Notes under the pieces: model-generated
Database searches by the model: none
The model's input: the letters and a program-made list of their open reading frames with translations, nothing else
What the model was told of the DNA's origin: nothing
Shown: positions 43,121-52,446 of the stretch, one piece after another
Layout: each line of letters starts with the position of its first letter
How positions within the stretch are numbered: the first letter of the stretch is position 1
DNA from: CAIVAT01 sp964473485
Lineage (GTDB): Bacteria > Bacteroidota > Bacteroidia > Bacteroidales > FEN-979
Direction: 5' to 3'
Assembly: GCA_964473485.1 (NCBI GenBank)
Contig: CAYYPH010000015.1
Location: forward strand, 36,611 to 100,610
Length of the DNA stretch: 64,000 nt
Translations under genes and position numbers: made by a program

Positions 43121-46100
43121 ATGAAAGAGATCCTGGTTTCAATATCGTTGTTTCTCTCCCTTTCCTTTGCCGTGTCGGCTCAGCCAATTCCTGACTGGGA
43201 AAATCCAAAGCTTACAGGCATCAATAACCAGCCTCCGCATGCCGCCTTCCTCCCTTACAACACTGAGGCTGATGCACTCAAAAACGACTGGTGGGCCTGC
43301 CCCTGGATCATGATCCTCGACGGAAACTGGAAATTCAATTGGTCAGAGAATCCGGACAGCCGCCCTGCTGACTTTTACAAGGATTCCTATGATGTGAACG
43401 GATGGGCCGATATCAAGGTTCCATCCACGCTTGAAATACAGGGATACGGCTACCCTGTCTATGTGAATCAACCCTACGAATTCATCCACCTGATGAAACC
43501 CGCCCCTCCCATTGTTCCGCGGGAATACAATCCCGTTGGGTCCTACCGGAGAACTTTTGAGGTGCCTGCAACATGGAAAGACAGGGAGGTCTTCCTGCGG
43601 TTTGTCAACGTCAAGTCTTTTTGCTATGTTTACCTGAACGGGGAGCGGATCGGGATGGCAAAAGATGGTAAGACACCGTTCGAATTCAATGTCACCAAAT
43701 ATCTCCGTGACGGCAAAAACATTATTGGGGTCGAGGTTTTTCGCTGGTCAGACGGAACTTACCTCGAGTGCCAGGATATGTGGCGCATGAGCGGTATCAA
43801 CGACGACGTCTATCTCTATTCAACGCCAAAAACCAGGATCCGCGACTTTTTCGTGATCGGCGATCTTTTCAGCAATTACCGGCACGGCATCCTCAAACTG
43901 ACAACCATCATTAAAAACGAGCAGCCCCATCCTCCCGCCGATATCGACAGGATGTTCCTCCTCCCGGAATATGACCTGGAAGTAGCCCTTTATGAGAGCA
44001 AAACAAGTACAAAACCAGTTATCCGCGAAACACTCCGATTCAGAATGTCGGAAAAGACTGAGGACACCCTATTCTTTGAGAAACACATCCCCTACCCCCG
44101 GCTCTGGAGCGCTGAGACTCCCAATCTTTACCACCTCGTTCTCCTGCTGAAAGATAAGGAGGGGAACATCATCGAGGCAACGGGCTGCAGGATGGGATTC
44201 AGAAGTGCAGAAGTAAAAAACGGGCAATTTTTAATAAACGGAAAACCGGTGTTTGTGAAAGGGGTTAACCGTCATGAACACGACCCGGTCCTGGGCCATG
44301 TGATGACCAAGGAGATGATGGTGAAAGACATCAGGTTGATGAAAGAATGCAACATCAACACGGTGCGTACCTGCCATTATCCAAACGACCCCTACTGGTA
44401 TGAATTGTGCGATGAATACGGGCTTTATGTGATCGATGAAGCCAACATCGAATCGCATGGTATGGGATACAATCCCGACCGGACATTGGGAAACAACCCG
44501 GACTGGAAGGAGGCGCACCTTGACCGCACGATCCGCATGGTTGAACGCGACAAGAACCATCCCTGCATCGTGATCTGGTCTCTCGGAAATGAAGCCGGCA
44601 ACGGGTGCAATTTCGAAGCCACTTACGACTGGGTGAAGCATCGAGATAAAAGCAGACCGGTTTGGTACGAGCGTGCCGAACAGGGGGCAAACACCGACAT
44701 TTTCTGTCCGATGTACTGGTCGCCCCAGGACCTGAAGTGGTACGGCTACTCCAGGCAGCTCAGGCCCCTGATCATGTGTGAATACGCCCATGCCATGGGT
44801 AACAGCACAGGAAATTTCAAAGACTATTGGGACATCATCGAAAAGTATCCCCAGTTGCAGGGTGGCTGTATCTGGGACTGGGTGGACCAGGGACTGCTCG
44901 TCACGCCTCAATTGAAGGGGTTTAAGGGCAAGGTGCCCGCCAATGCGCCGTCCGACATCAACCGGACCGACCAGCTGCCGGCTTACCGGTACGAGCAAAT
45001 CTCCTGGGCATACGGCGGCGATTTCGGGCCTGAAAATGTGCCATCCGATGGCAACTTCCTGTGCAACGGCCTCGTATTCCCCGACCGTCAACCACACCCC
45101 GGATACTGGGAGGTAAAAAAGGTATATCAGTATGTGAAATTCAAACTCACAGATCCATCAAAACCTTCGTTTGAGATCAGCAATCATTACGATTTTTATG
45201 ATCTGAACAACACGGAAATCAACTGGGAATTTTCTTCAAATGGCAAGATTACCGGAACAGGTAAAATAATTCCTGGTATTGTTGCTCCCGGCGCCAAAAA
45301 GGTGTTCACCGTCGTTTTACCGGAAATGAAACAACCCGGTAAAAACGAGTGTTTCCTGAATCTTTATCTAAAGACAACAAAACCATGGGGGCTTCTGGCG
45401 GCTGGTCATGTTCTGGCTTCGGAACAATTGGTTTTACCGGTAAGGGGAGAAGACCCCTCAGCGAAAGAGCCTGACAGAAAGCAAGCGCTGAAGATCTCCG
45501 AAGAGGGGCCGTCAATCCTGGTAAACGGCAGCAAGTTCTCCGTTGAGTTCAACAAGGTGAAGGGAACCCTCACATCGGTGAAATATGGCGACACGGAAAT
45601 TCTTGTTAACGGGCCGATGCCGAACTTCCGCAGAGCCCCTACCGACAACGACATCGGAAACGGGATGCCCAAACGGTGCCAGGTATGGTTTGATGCATCG
45701 GAGAAGCGAACCGTTACAAAATCCGGTATCGTTCGGTCGTCGGCGGAATTGGTTGAGATTGCGGTACATTTTACTTTTCCTGAGGATATTGCCACCGGCA
45801 AGGTCTCATACATGATATCGGCCGGGGGAAAGATTACTGTTGAAACATCCATCACGCCGCTGAAGGAAAAACTTCCCGAGATGCCGCGTTTCGGACTAAA
45901 CCTGCAACTGAATCCTCAGTTTAAACAGGTCAACTGGTTTGGACGTGGTCCCTGGGAAAATTATGCAGATCGAAAAACAGCATCGTTTGTTGGTCTTTAC
46001 CGGTCGACCCCGGATGATCTGTTCACTCCTTACGTCCGGCCTCAGGAGAACGGCTACCGTACCGATGTTCGCTGGGTCGAATTCACTGACATCAACGGAA

Positions 46101-46357
46101 CCGGGGTGCGGTTCACCGGATTGCCGGTAATCTGTTTCAGCGCGTTGCCTTACACCTACGATGATCTCAAGGGATTCAAACAAGGCGGAAAACACCTGGC
46201 CGATCTGGAGAAAAAGCCATTCACCGACCTTAACCTGGATTATGGTCAGACCGGCGTGGGCGGCGACGACAGTTGGGGAGCCCGGCCGCACGCCCAATAT
46301 ACCCTTCAGGCGAAGGAATACAGCTATTCATTTACCCTCGAACCTACGGTGAAGTAA
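43121..46357 (+). CDS. Glycoside hydrolase family 2 beta-galactosidase, LacZ-type
   Basis: This 1078-residue protein begins with a signal peptide (MKEILVSISLFLSLSFAVSAQ), so it acts outside the cytoplasm. The domain order is sugar-binding, Ig-like, TIM barrel, Ig-like and the bgal_small_N C-terminal domain. The acid/base residue is E491 in 'SLGNEAGNG' and the nucleophile E554 in 'IMCEYAHAMGNS'. The ATG at 43121 is chosen because it starts the signal peptide. The gene is single and precedes a hybrid regulator on the other strand. Confidence 0.95.
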   Translation: MKEILVSISLFLSLSFAVSAQPIPDWENPKLTGINNQPPHAAFLPYNTEADALKNDWWACPWIMILDGNWKFNWSENPDSRPADFYKDSYDVNGWADIKVPSTLEIQGYGYPVYVNQPYEFIHLMKPAPPIVPREYNPVGSYRRTFEVPATWKDREVFLRFVNVKSFCYVYLNGERIGMAKDGKTPFEFNVTKYLRDGKNIIGVEVFRWSDGTYLECQDMWRMSGINDDVYLYSTPKTRIRDFFVIGDLFSNYRHGILKLTTIIKNEQPHPPADIDRMFLLPEYDLEVALYESKTSTKPVIRETLRFRMSEKTEDTLFFEKHIPYPRLWSAETPNLYHLVLLLKDKEGNIIEATGCRMGFRSAEVKNGQFLINGKPVFVKGVNRHEHDPVLGHVMTKEMMVKDIRLMKECNINTVRTCHYPNDPYWYELCDEYGLYVIDEANIESHGMGYNPDRTLGNNPDWKEAHLDRTIRMVERDKNHPCIVIWSLGNEAGNGCNFEATYDWVKHRDKSRPVWYERAEQGANTDIFCPMYWSPQDLKWYGYSRQLRPLIMCEYAHAMGNSTGNFKDYWDIIEKYPQLQGGCIWDWVDQGLLVTPQLKGFKGKVPANAPSDINRTDQLPAYRYEQISWAYGGDFGPENVPSDGNFLCNGLVFPDRQPHPGYWEVKKVYQYVKFKLTDPSKPSFEISNHYDFYDLNNTEINWEFSSNGKITGTGKIIPGIVAPGAKKVFTVVLPEMKQPGKNECFLNLYLKTTKPWGLLAAGHVLASEQLVLPVRGEDPSAKEPDRKQALKISEEGPSILVNGSKFSVEFNKVKGTLTSVKYGDTEILVNGPMPNFRRAPTDNDIGNGMPKRCQVWFDASEKRTVTKSGIVRSSAELVEIAVHFTFPEDIATGKVSYMISAGGKITVETSITPLKEKLPEMPRFGLNLQLNPQFKQVNWFGRGPWENYADRKTASFVGLYRSTPDDLFTPYVRPQENGYRTDVRWVEFTDINGTGVRFTGLPVICFSALPYTYDDLKGFKQGGKHLADLEKKPFTDLNLDYGQTGVGGDDSWGARPHAQYTLQAKEYSYSFTLEPTVK

Positions 46358-46439
46358 TCGACTCGTTTCAACGCATGCTGAAGGTAGTGCTCCGGCTTAT
46401 AAACCGGGGTGGGTTAATCGTTAAGAAAGCTGAGCGTGG

Positions 46440-47297
46440 TTACTTGTTTTTCCCGAAAAGGCGGTTCATGACCTCGCGGATCACTTCACGTTCAACAGGT
46501 TTTTTTATATAGTCGTTGAAGCCTGCACTCAGAAAACGCTCACGGTCGCCATGGTTGGCATAACCGGTAACGGCAATCACGGGAATCTGTTCATTGCCCG
46601 GGAGTTTACGGATCTCCTGCATGGCTTCGGTACCGGTTTTTCCAGCGCCCAGGTGAATATCCATGAGTATCGCGTCGAACTGCTGTTTTTCGCAAAGTCT
46701 GATGGCAGCATCGGCATCCCTAACAGAGAAAATATTGCAATAACGCCTCAGATAGATCATCAGCAACTGAATGTTCACCAGATTATCCTCCACGATCAGC
46801 ACATCGGGCAGCTTCCGGCCCATGCTCTTACGGATTTTTCTCTCACCTGCCGCAGAATTTTCACCTGAATCGGCTATTTCCTGTTCAGCTTCTGATGTTT
46901 CCGGGTTGCCGGAGTCTAAAGTTTGTTGTGCGGGCATTGTATGCCTTGTAATCCCATAGGATTCGAGTTTCAGGTCAAGCATTTCCATCAGTCGCCTGGC
47001 CGACTCCAGAATATGCTCGGCCTTCCTTCGCTGATCAGCATCTTCAAGTTCCTCTGTTAACAGTTCAGCGAAGCCCAGGATGCCCGACATCGGAGTCCTG
47101 AGTTCATGGTCGATCTGCGAAATCAGTTCGGTGGGAAACTTTCCATCGTAAACATCACGCTGCTGGCACTTCTCGATCAGCTCGTGCACAATGTCGCGGA
47201 TCACCGCAAATAAGGTGTTCAGATCTTGCTGGCCGTGCACTTTTTCCAGGATCCGGAATACGGTCTGGTTGACCAGCTGGTTATTGTCATTACTCAT
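46440..47297 (-). CDS. HisKA-receiver protein lacking an ATPase domain
   Basis: The 285-residue protein has a histidine-kinase dimerisation/phosphoacceptor domain with H64 in 'SQIDHELRTPMSGILGF'. A linker of about 60 residues follows, then a receiver domain with acceptor D213 in 'AILMDIHLGAG' and 'VIAVTGYA'. There is no HATPase_c domain anywhere in the frame, so it cannot phosphorylate itself by the normal route. It may act as a phosphorelay intermediate, or be a shortened hybrid kinase. The ATG at 47297 follows a -7 motif by 20 bases. It is convergent with the beta-galactosidase gene. Confidence 0.88.
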   Translation of the reverse strand: MSNDNNQLVNQTVFRILEKVHGQQDLNTLFAVIRDIVHELIEKCQQRDVYDGKFPTELISQIDHELRTPMSGILGFAELLTEELEDADQRRKAEHILESARRLMEMLDLKLESYGITRHTMPAQQTLDSGNPETSEAEQEIADSGENSAAGERKIRKSMGRKLPDVLIVEDNLVNIQLLMIYLRRYCNIFSVRDADAAIRLCEKQQFDAILMDIHLGAGKTGTEAMQEIRKLPGNEQIPVIAVTGYANHGDRERFLSAGFNDYIKKPVEREVIREVMNRLFGKNK

Positions 47298-47317
47298 TTC
47301 AACCAAGGTATCTATCG

Positions 47318-47325
47318 CAAACTTA
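47318..47325 (-). promoter_or_regulatory. Candidate -7 element (TAAGTTTG) of the HisKA-receiver gene
   Basis: This exact TAnnTTTG match ends 20 bases before the start at 47297. Confidence 0.45.
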
Positions 47326-47374
47326 CTGATTTCCTCACAAACCCCGGCAGATTTTTCAAAATTATTGTGGATTC

Positions 47375-48661
47375 TTATTTCCGGGCCAGGAATCTGTTGT
47401 AAAGGAGAAGGCCAGCGATAGTCATTACGCCGATCATGCTGAAGGTGAGCCAGAGCAGGTTCGGACGGTCCATTTGTTCGACAAACTGCACATAGAGAGC
47501 GGCTCCCAAAATACCTCCGACACCGCTCCCGATCACACCATACATGAAAGAGTAGCCCTGGTAGAGGGCTTTTTTGTCATCCGGTGCGATCTGCCCTACA
47601 TAGGCAATGAACTTAGGATGGGCGATCATTTCGCCCAGGGTGAAGATGAACATCGAGGCCAGAAAAATCCATCCGCTTGGTGAAATGGCAAGCATTCCCA
47701 TTCCAAGCGATCCGAGCGAAATCCCGAAAATCATGGTTGGCAGCGCTTTGGTATTCCTTACCAGTCCTGATACCACAAGCTGTAAAAGAATGATGGCGCC
47801 TGCATTCATCACAGTTACGTGTTCGGCATCGAATTTCCATGAAGGAGACGACATGAAAAGGGAGAGAATCCCATTGATAAAACGATCGAAACCCGACATG
47901 TCGACCTTTTCTTTCAGGTACCAAAGCACGGAATCATAGACCTGGAAGTACATGATCCAGAATCCCGAATAGATAACAATCATGATAATAAACCTGAAAT
48001 CCCTTAAAACAGTCACCATCTCCCTGAAGACCTGCCCCATGGGCTTTACCTGACGGTTTCCTGCCGGTTCCCTGAAAACAAACAGGTTCAGCAGCAACAA
48101 CCATCCGGTGCCGATTGCCGCCATGAAAAAGATATAGTTAAACGAGATAGACTTAAGCCAGGGCACCAGGATCAGCGGAAAGAGAAATGCTCCCATGTTG
48201 ATCGACCAGTAGAAAATCCCGAATCCCATTGAGGAGGTCTTTTCATCGGTCACCCTGGCGATGGTTCCTGAAACCATGGGTTTGAAAAATCCAGCGCCAA
48301 GCGCCACCAGGATCAGGCTGGCAAAAACAGTGACATAAGTCTGTGAAAATCCGGCAAAAAGATAACCCAGGCTCATAGTGAAGAAAGCGAAGAAAAGTAC
48401 CTTCCGGTAACCAAACCGATCGCCGATCGCTCCGGAAAGGATCGGTAAAAAGTAGAGAAGCGGGGTGATGGTGCTCTTTATGGCTCCTACGCTCTCCTTG
48501 GTGAAGCCAAGCCCCCCTTCGTCGCGGCCCAGTACCAGGTATATCGACAATACGGACATCACGCCATAATAGGAACCACGCTCAAAAAACTCCATGGAAA
48601 TGGCGGTCCAGAAATTCCTTGGAAAAGCTGACAGGGATTTTAAAAAAGAGGGTGCTGGCAT
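47375..48661 (-). CDS. MFS transporter, proton-dependent oligopeptide (POT/PTR)-like
   Basis: The 428-residue protein has about twelve helices and the POT/PTR-like N-terminal signature 'AISMEFFERGSYYGVMSVLS', close to the ExxER motif of proton-coupled peptide transporters. 'GAIGDRFGYRKVLF' is the MFS motif between helices two and three. It is divergent from the NahK-like kinase and close to the GH20 gene, so it may carry a sugar or peptide rather than a classical peptide only. Its substrate is unknown. Confidence 0.82.
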   Translation of the reverse strand: MPAPSFLKSLSAFPRNFWTAISMEFFERGSYYGVMSVLSIYLVLGRDEGGLGFTKESVGAIKSTITPLLYFLPILSGAIGDRFGYRKVLFFAFFTMSLGYLFAGFSQTYVTVFASLILVALGAGFFKPMVSGTIARVTDEKTSSMGFGIFYWSINMGAFLFPLILVPWLKSISFNYIFFMAAIGTGWLLLLNLFVFREPAGNRQVKPMGQVFREMVTVLRDFRFIIMIVIYSGFWIMYFQVYDSVLWYLKEKVDMSGFDRFINGILSLFMSSPSWKFDAEHVTVMNAGAIILLQLVVSGLVRNTKALPTMIFGISLGSLGMGMLAISPSGWIFLASMFIFTLGEMIAHPKFIAYVGQIAPDDKKALYQGYSFMYGVIGSGVGGILGAALYVQFVEQMDRPNLLWLTFSMIGVMTIAGLLLYNRFLARK

Positions 48662-48721
48662 CGGCAGGATTGAAAGTTTTCAGCGAAAATAGCTAAAAAA
48701 AGCTGATCTTTGCGATGCAGC

Positions 48722-49822
48722 ATGCAACTGGAACAAATCGCCGGCAAATTCGATCTCCCGGGCAGGGTTGATAAATGTATTCCAACTGGATCCGGTCACA
48801 TCAACGACTCGTACCTGGTTGTCATGGAAGCAGCCGGTGCCCCCCGTTATTTCATGCAGCGGGTCAATCACATGATATTCACCGACCAGCAGGCACTTTC
48901 AGACAACATCCTCAGGGTAACGACCCATTTACAGTCAAAACTGCCCGAATTCAGCAAGCGTTACCCTGGGTTGACCGTTGTCCGCCTGATTCCCACAGTT
49001 AGTGGTGATTATTTTTATCCTGATCCCGATGGCTATTTCTGGAGGATGTATCACCATATCAAAGGGAAGAGTTTCGACCTACTTGAAAGTCAGCAAATTG
49101 CTTACCAGGCTGGACTGGCCTTCGGGATATTCCAGCTGATGCTGGCCGATTTCCCGGCCACATCGCTGCACGAAGTTCTGCCGGGCTTTCACAATATTCA
49201 GCTTCGCCTCGAAAAATTCAGAGATACAGCCCTCGAAGATCCTGCAGGCAGGGTTGCCTCTGTCGGGAAAGAGATCGATTTCATTGAGTCGAGGAGTGCA
49301 GAGATGTGTAGTCTTTTCAGCCGCGGGCATGAGCATCCTTTCCCGGTCAGGGTAACGCACAACGACACCAAGTGCAACAATGTGATCTTTAACGAAGAAG
49401 GCATATCGATAGCAGTAGTTGATCTCGATACCGTGATGCCGGGATATGTTTTGTACGACTTCGGGGATGCCATCCGCACCGGGGCCAGCACCGGCGCCGA
49501 AGATGAGCCTGACCCGTCGCGCGTAAGGATCGACCTTCGCCTGTTTGAAGGTTACACCGGCGGCTATCTTTCGGCCGCAGGCCGGTTCCTCACGCAAAGC
49601 GAAACCGATCAACTGGCATTTTCTGCCCAGCTGATGACATACATCATCGGGATGCGTTTCCTTACCGATTACATCGACGGTGACCGGTACTACAAGATTA
49701 AACACCCGGTGCACAACCTTCAACGGGCCAGGGCCCAGTTCAACCTGCTCGGGAGCATGGAGGATCAGTTTACAGCGATGCAGGAGATCGTGAACCGATG
49801 CAGTGTCGCCAGCAAAACATAA
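48722..49822 (+). CDS. APH-fold sugar kinase, NahK-like (N-acetylhexosamine 1-kinase candidate)
   Basis: The 366-residue protein belongs to the aminoglycoside phosphotransferase fold. It has the catalytic 'THNDTKCNNVIF' loop and the metal-binding 'VVDLDTVMPG' segment, followed by 'YDFGDAIRTG'. This combination and the length resemble N-acetylhexosamine 1-kinases, which use GlcNAc or GalNAc. The next gene encodes a GH20 hexosaminidase that would release such sugars, which supports the idea. The ATG at 48722 fits the family N-terminus. Substrate is inferred. Confidence 0.78.
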   Translation: MQLEQIAGKFDLPGRVDKCIPTGSGHINDSYLVVMEAAGAPRYFMQRVNHMIFTDQQALSDNILRVTTHLQSKLPEFSKRYPGLTVVRLIPTVSGDYFYPDPDGYFWRMYHHIKGKSFDLLESQQIAYQAGLAFGIFQLMLADFPATSLHEVLPGFHNIQLRLEKFRDTALEDPAGRVASVGKEIDFIESRSAEMCSLFSRGHEHPFPVRVTHNDTKCNNVIFNEEGISIAVVDLDTVMPGYVLYDFGDAIRTGASTGAEDEPDPSRVRIDLRLFEGYTGGYLSAAGRFLTQSETDQLAFSAQLMTYIIGMRFLTDYIDGDRYYKIKHPVHNLQRARAQFNLLGSMEDQFTAMQEIVNRCSVASKT

Positions 49823-49830
49823 CGGTTTGT

Positions 49831-49838
49831 TACTTTTG
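49831..49838 (+). promoter_or_regulatory. Candidate -7 element (TACTTTTG) of the GH20 gene
   Basis: This exact TAnnTTTG match lies just after the NahK-like stop and 38 bases before the GH20 start. Confidence 0.4.
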
Positions 49839-49876
49839 GAAATAATAAACGAAAACAATCAAGCAAAGAACCAGCT

Positions 49877-52237
49877 ATGCGTTACCGGTTTATTCTTATT
49901 GTGATCATGGCCCGGATGCTCAGCATTCCTGCCGTGACCAGCGGGCAGACTGTCCTCGCAGTTGTCCCGAAACCAGCCCATATCAAAACATTGCCAGGCA
50001 GTTACACCATATCGGGTCAGACCGTCATCAGCGTCCATGAGAACGACCCGGAGAGGCAGCGCCTGGCCTACCTGTTCCGGGACCAGCTCAGGGCTGCCGG
50101 CGGTCCGGAGCTGAAAGTAATGCTGAGGAAGACCGGTGAGGAGGTCAGCGGAGGAATCGTTTTCGGGCAACGATCAGCCAAACTGACCCATTCCCACGAG
50201 GGTTATTTCCTGAAAATCACACAGGAAGGCATTCATCTTTCCACTTCCTCCGGTGCAGGAACGTTTTACGGAATCCAGACCATTTTTCAGCTGATGCCTC
50301 CCGGGCCGTCAACAGCAGAGCCCGCCACAACATCTTCCGGGATCACCCTGCCCTGCCTCGAAATCAAAGATTACCCCAGGTATTCTTACCGCGGCATGCA
50401 CCTGGACGTTTCCCGGCATTTCTTTCCGAAAGAGTTCATAAAGAAGTACATTGACCTGATCGCGATGTACAAAATGAATGTTTTTCACTGGCACATGACG
50501 GATGACAACGGGTGGAGGCTGGAGATCAAAAAGTATCCCAGGCTCACCGAAATTTCAGCCTGGAGGGCCGATCACGAAGACAAGCCATGGGGGCAGCGGC
50601 CACCTCAGCAACCCGGCGAAAAGGCCACCTACGGTGGATTTTACACCCAGGAGGAGGTCAGGGAGATCGTAAAGTATGCCGCCGACCGGTTTATCACGGT
50701 GATCCCCGAGATCGAGATGCCTGCCCATTGCGTCGAAGTACTGGCGGCCTATCCGCATTTATCATGCACCGGGGGCCCCTTCACCGTTCCAACGGGATCG
50801 TACTGGCCGAATACCGACATTTTCTGTGCAGGAAACGATTCGGTCTTCACGTTCCTGCAGGATGTCCTGGCTGAGGTGATGGAGTTGTTCCCGTCGAAAT
50901 ACATCCATGCCGGCGGGGACGAAGCCGACAAGACCAACTGGAGCAAGTGCCAGAAATGCCAGGAACGCATCAGGAAAGAGGGCCTGAAAGATGAAAAGGA
51001 ACTGCAAAGTTATTTCATGAAGCGGATGGAGCAGTTCATCGTGTCGAAGAACCGTAAAATGATCGGGTGGGACGAAATCCTTGAAGGCGGCCTGGCTCCC
51101 GAGGCCACGGTGATGTCTTGGAGGGGTGTGGAAGGGGGAATCGCTGCCGCCCGCCAGGGTCACGATGCCATCATGACCCCGACATCGCATTGCTACTTTG
51201 ATTATTACCAGGCCGACCCGGATTTCGAGCCCAAGGCCATCGGCGGCTTTACCACCCTGAAAAAGGTGTACTCCTATGATCCCACACCGGCGGAACTGAC
51301 GGAAAAAGAGGCCAGGCACATCCTGGGCGCCCAGGGAAATGTATGGACGGAATTCATTCCGACCGCTTCGCATGCCGAATATATGGCGGTTCCACGAATG
51401 ATCGCCCTGGCCGAGGTGGTATGGACCCCGCAGAAGGACCGCGAATGGAATGATTTCCGCCGGCGCCTGAAGGACCAGTTCCATCGCCTGGAGAAGATGA
51501 ATGTCAATTACAGCAGGGGATCCTTCAGGGTTGAAGTCAGCACGCAATTCGATCAAAAGGATAACGCGGTGAAAGTGGTGCTGAGTTCCGAGCAGCCCGA
51601 CCTTCCGATCCGTTACACGCTGAACGGCGACAACGTGACAGCTTCTTCGCCCGAATACAAGGTTCCTTTTGAGATCAGGAAAAACAGCATCATCAGGGCT
51701 GGGGTATTTGAGAACGGGCAACTCAGGGAGAAACTCACGGAAATGCCGCTGATCTTCCACCATGCCATCGGCAAACCCGTGAAGTACGTATCGTCTTACT
51801 CCTACCGGTACACGGCCGGAGGCATTTCAGCCCTGACTGATGGTCTCCGCGGTTCGGCCAATCACCGTGACGGGCTGTGGCAGGGTTATCTCGGGAATGA
51901 CCTCGACCTGGTGATCGACCTGGGTTCGGTTCAGCCAGTGAATTCTGTTCAGGTTAACTTTCTGCAAAACCAGCGCAACTGGATATTTTTGCCGGTCATG
52001 GCTGAATACTCGCTTTCGGCCGACGGAAAAAAATACCATTCATTCAACGAAGTCACGCACTCAATTCCGGCAAAGGAAGGGCAGGTGATCATACAGCCTT
52101 TTAATTTCCAGTTCATGACAGGAACAAAAGCCCGCTACGTGCATGTGAAAGCCAAAAACCTGGGAATATGTCCCGATTGGCATGATGGCAAGGGAGAAGC
52201 CTGCTGGATGTTTGTGGATGAGGTGGTAGTGTTCTAA
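49877..52237 (+). CDS. Secreted GH20 beta-N-acetylhexosaminidase
   Basis: This 786-residue protein has a signal peptide (residues 1-23), an N-terminal GH20b domain, the catalytic TIM barrel and C-terminal F5/8-type or CBM-like beta domains. The catalytic pair is D348-E349 in 'IHAGGDEADKTNW', and the 'GMHLDVSRHFFP' and 'HWHMTDDNGWRL' motifs are present. It removes terminal N-acetylhexosamine from glycans. The ends are intact, the stop overlapping the orphan T9SS tail on the other strand by four bases. Confidence 0.95.
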   Translation: MRYRFILIVIMARMLSIPAVTSGQTVLAVVPKPAHIKTLPGSYTISGQTVISVHENDPERQRLAYLFRDQLRAAGGPELKVMLRKTGEEVSGGIVFGQRSAKLTHSHEGYFLKITQEGIHLSTSSGAGTFYGIQTIFQLMPPGPSTAEPATTSSGITLPCLEIKDYPRYSYRGMHLDVSRHFFPKEFIKKYIDLIAMYKMNVFHWHMTDDNGWRLEIKKYPRLTEISAWRADHEDKPWGQRPPQQPGEKATYGGFYTQEEVREIVKYAADRFITVIPEIEMPAHCVEVLAAYPHLSCTGGPFTVPTGSYWPNTDIFCAGNDSVFTFLQDVLAEVMELFPSKYIHAGGDEADKTNWSKCQKCQERIRKEGLKDEKELQSYFMKRMEQFIVSKNRKMIGWDEILEGGLAPEATVMSWRGVEGGIAAARQGHDAIMTPTSHCYFDYYQADPDFEPKAIGGFTTLKKVYSYDPTPAELTEKEARHILGAQGNVWTEFIPTASHAEYMAVPRMIALAEVVWTPQKDREWNDFRRRLKDQFHRLEKMNVNYSRGSFRVEVSTQFDQKDNAVKVVLSSEQPDLPIRYTLNGDNVTASSPEYKVPFEIRKNSIIRAGVFENGQLREKLTEMPLIFHHAIGKPVKYVSSYSYRYTAGGISALTDGLRGSANHRDGLWQGYLGNDLDLVIDLGSVQPVNSVQVNFLQNQRNWIFLPVMAEYSLSADGKKYHSFNEVTHSIPAKEGQVIIQPFNFQFMTGTKARYVHVKAKNLGICPDWHDGKGEACWMFVDEVVVF

Positions 52238-52428
52238 CGTTTGACGATTTTTTTCGTCATAACGCTATTTTCACCCGAAATCCTTATAAAATAAACGCCC
52301 GGTGAAAAAGAATCAAACCCGGTGACATTTCTCATCTCATTGAGTGATTCGGAACGCCCGCAGTCACCTGCATGATCATTGCCCAATAAACAAAGAGTGG
52401 GAGACATGCTTTTCATACTGACCTTCAT
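52234..52428 (-). pseudogene. Orphan T9SS type A C-terminal sorting tail (gene remnant)
   Basis: The last 27 codons of this open stretch read 'FSPGVYFIRISGENSVMTKK' and then end in IVKR, the exact pattern of a type A T9SS sorting tail. The frame is open only to 52428 and no secreted cargo domain precedes it. frr ends at 52447 just upstream. It therefore looks like the 3' end of a lost gene. It may not be expressed. Confidence 0.65.
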
Positions 52429-52446
52429 TCAGATGATGGAATACAT

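Noticed and set aside
44231..45097. Long open frame on the minus strand opposite the GH2 gene (288 codons)
   Set aside because: It lies wholly within the strongly conserved GH2 coding region and shows no family motif or start signal.
50762..51763. Long open frame on the minus strand opposite the GH20 gene (333 codons)
   Set aside because: The GH20 reading is intact with catalytic residues; this frame is its reverse shadow.
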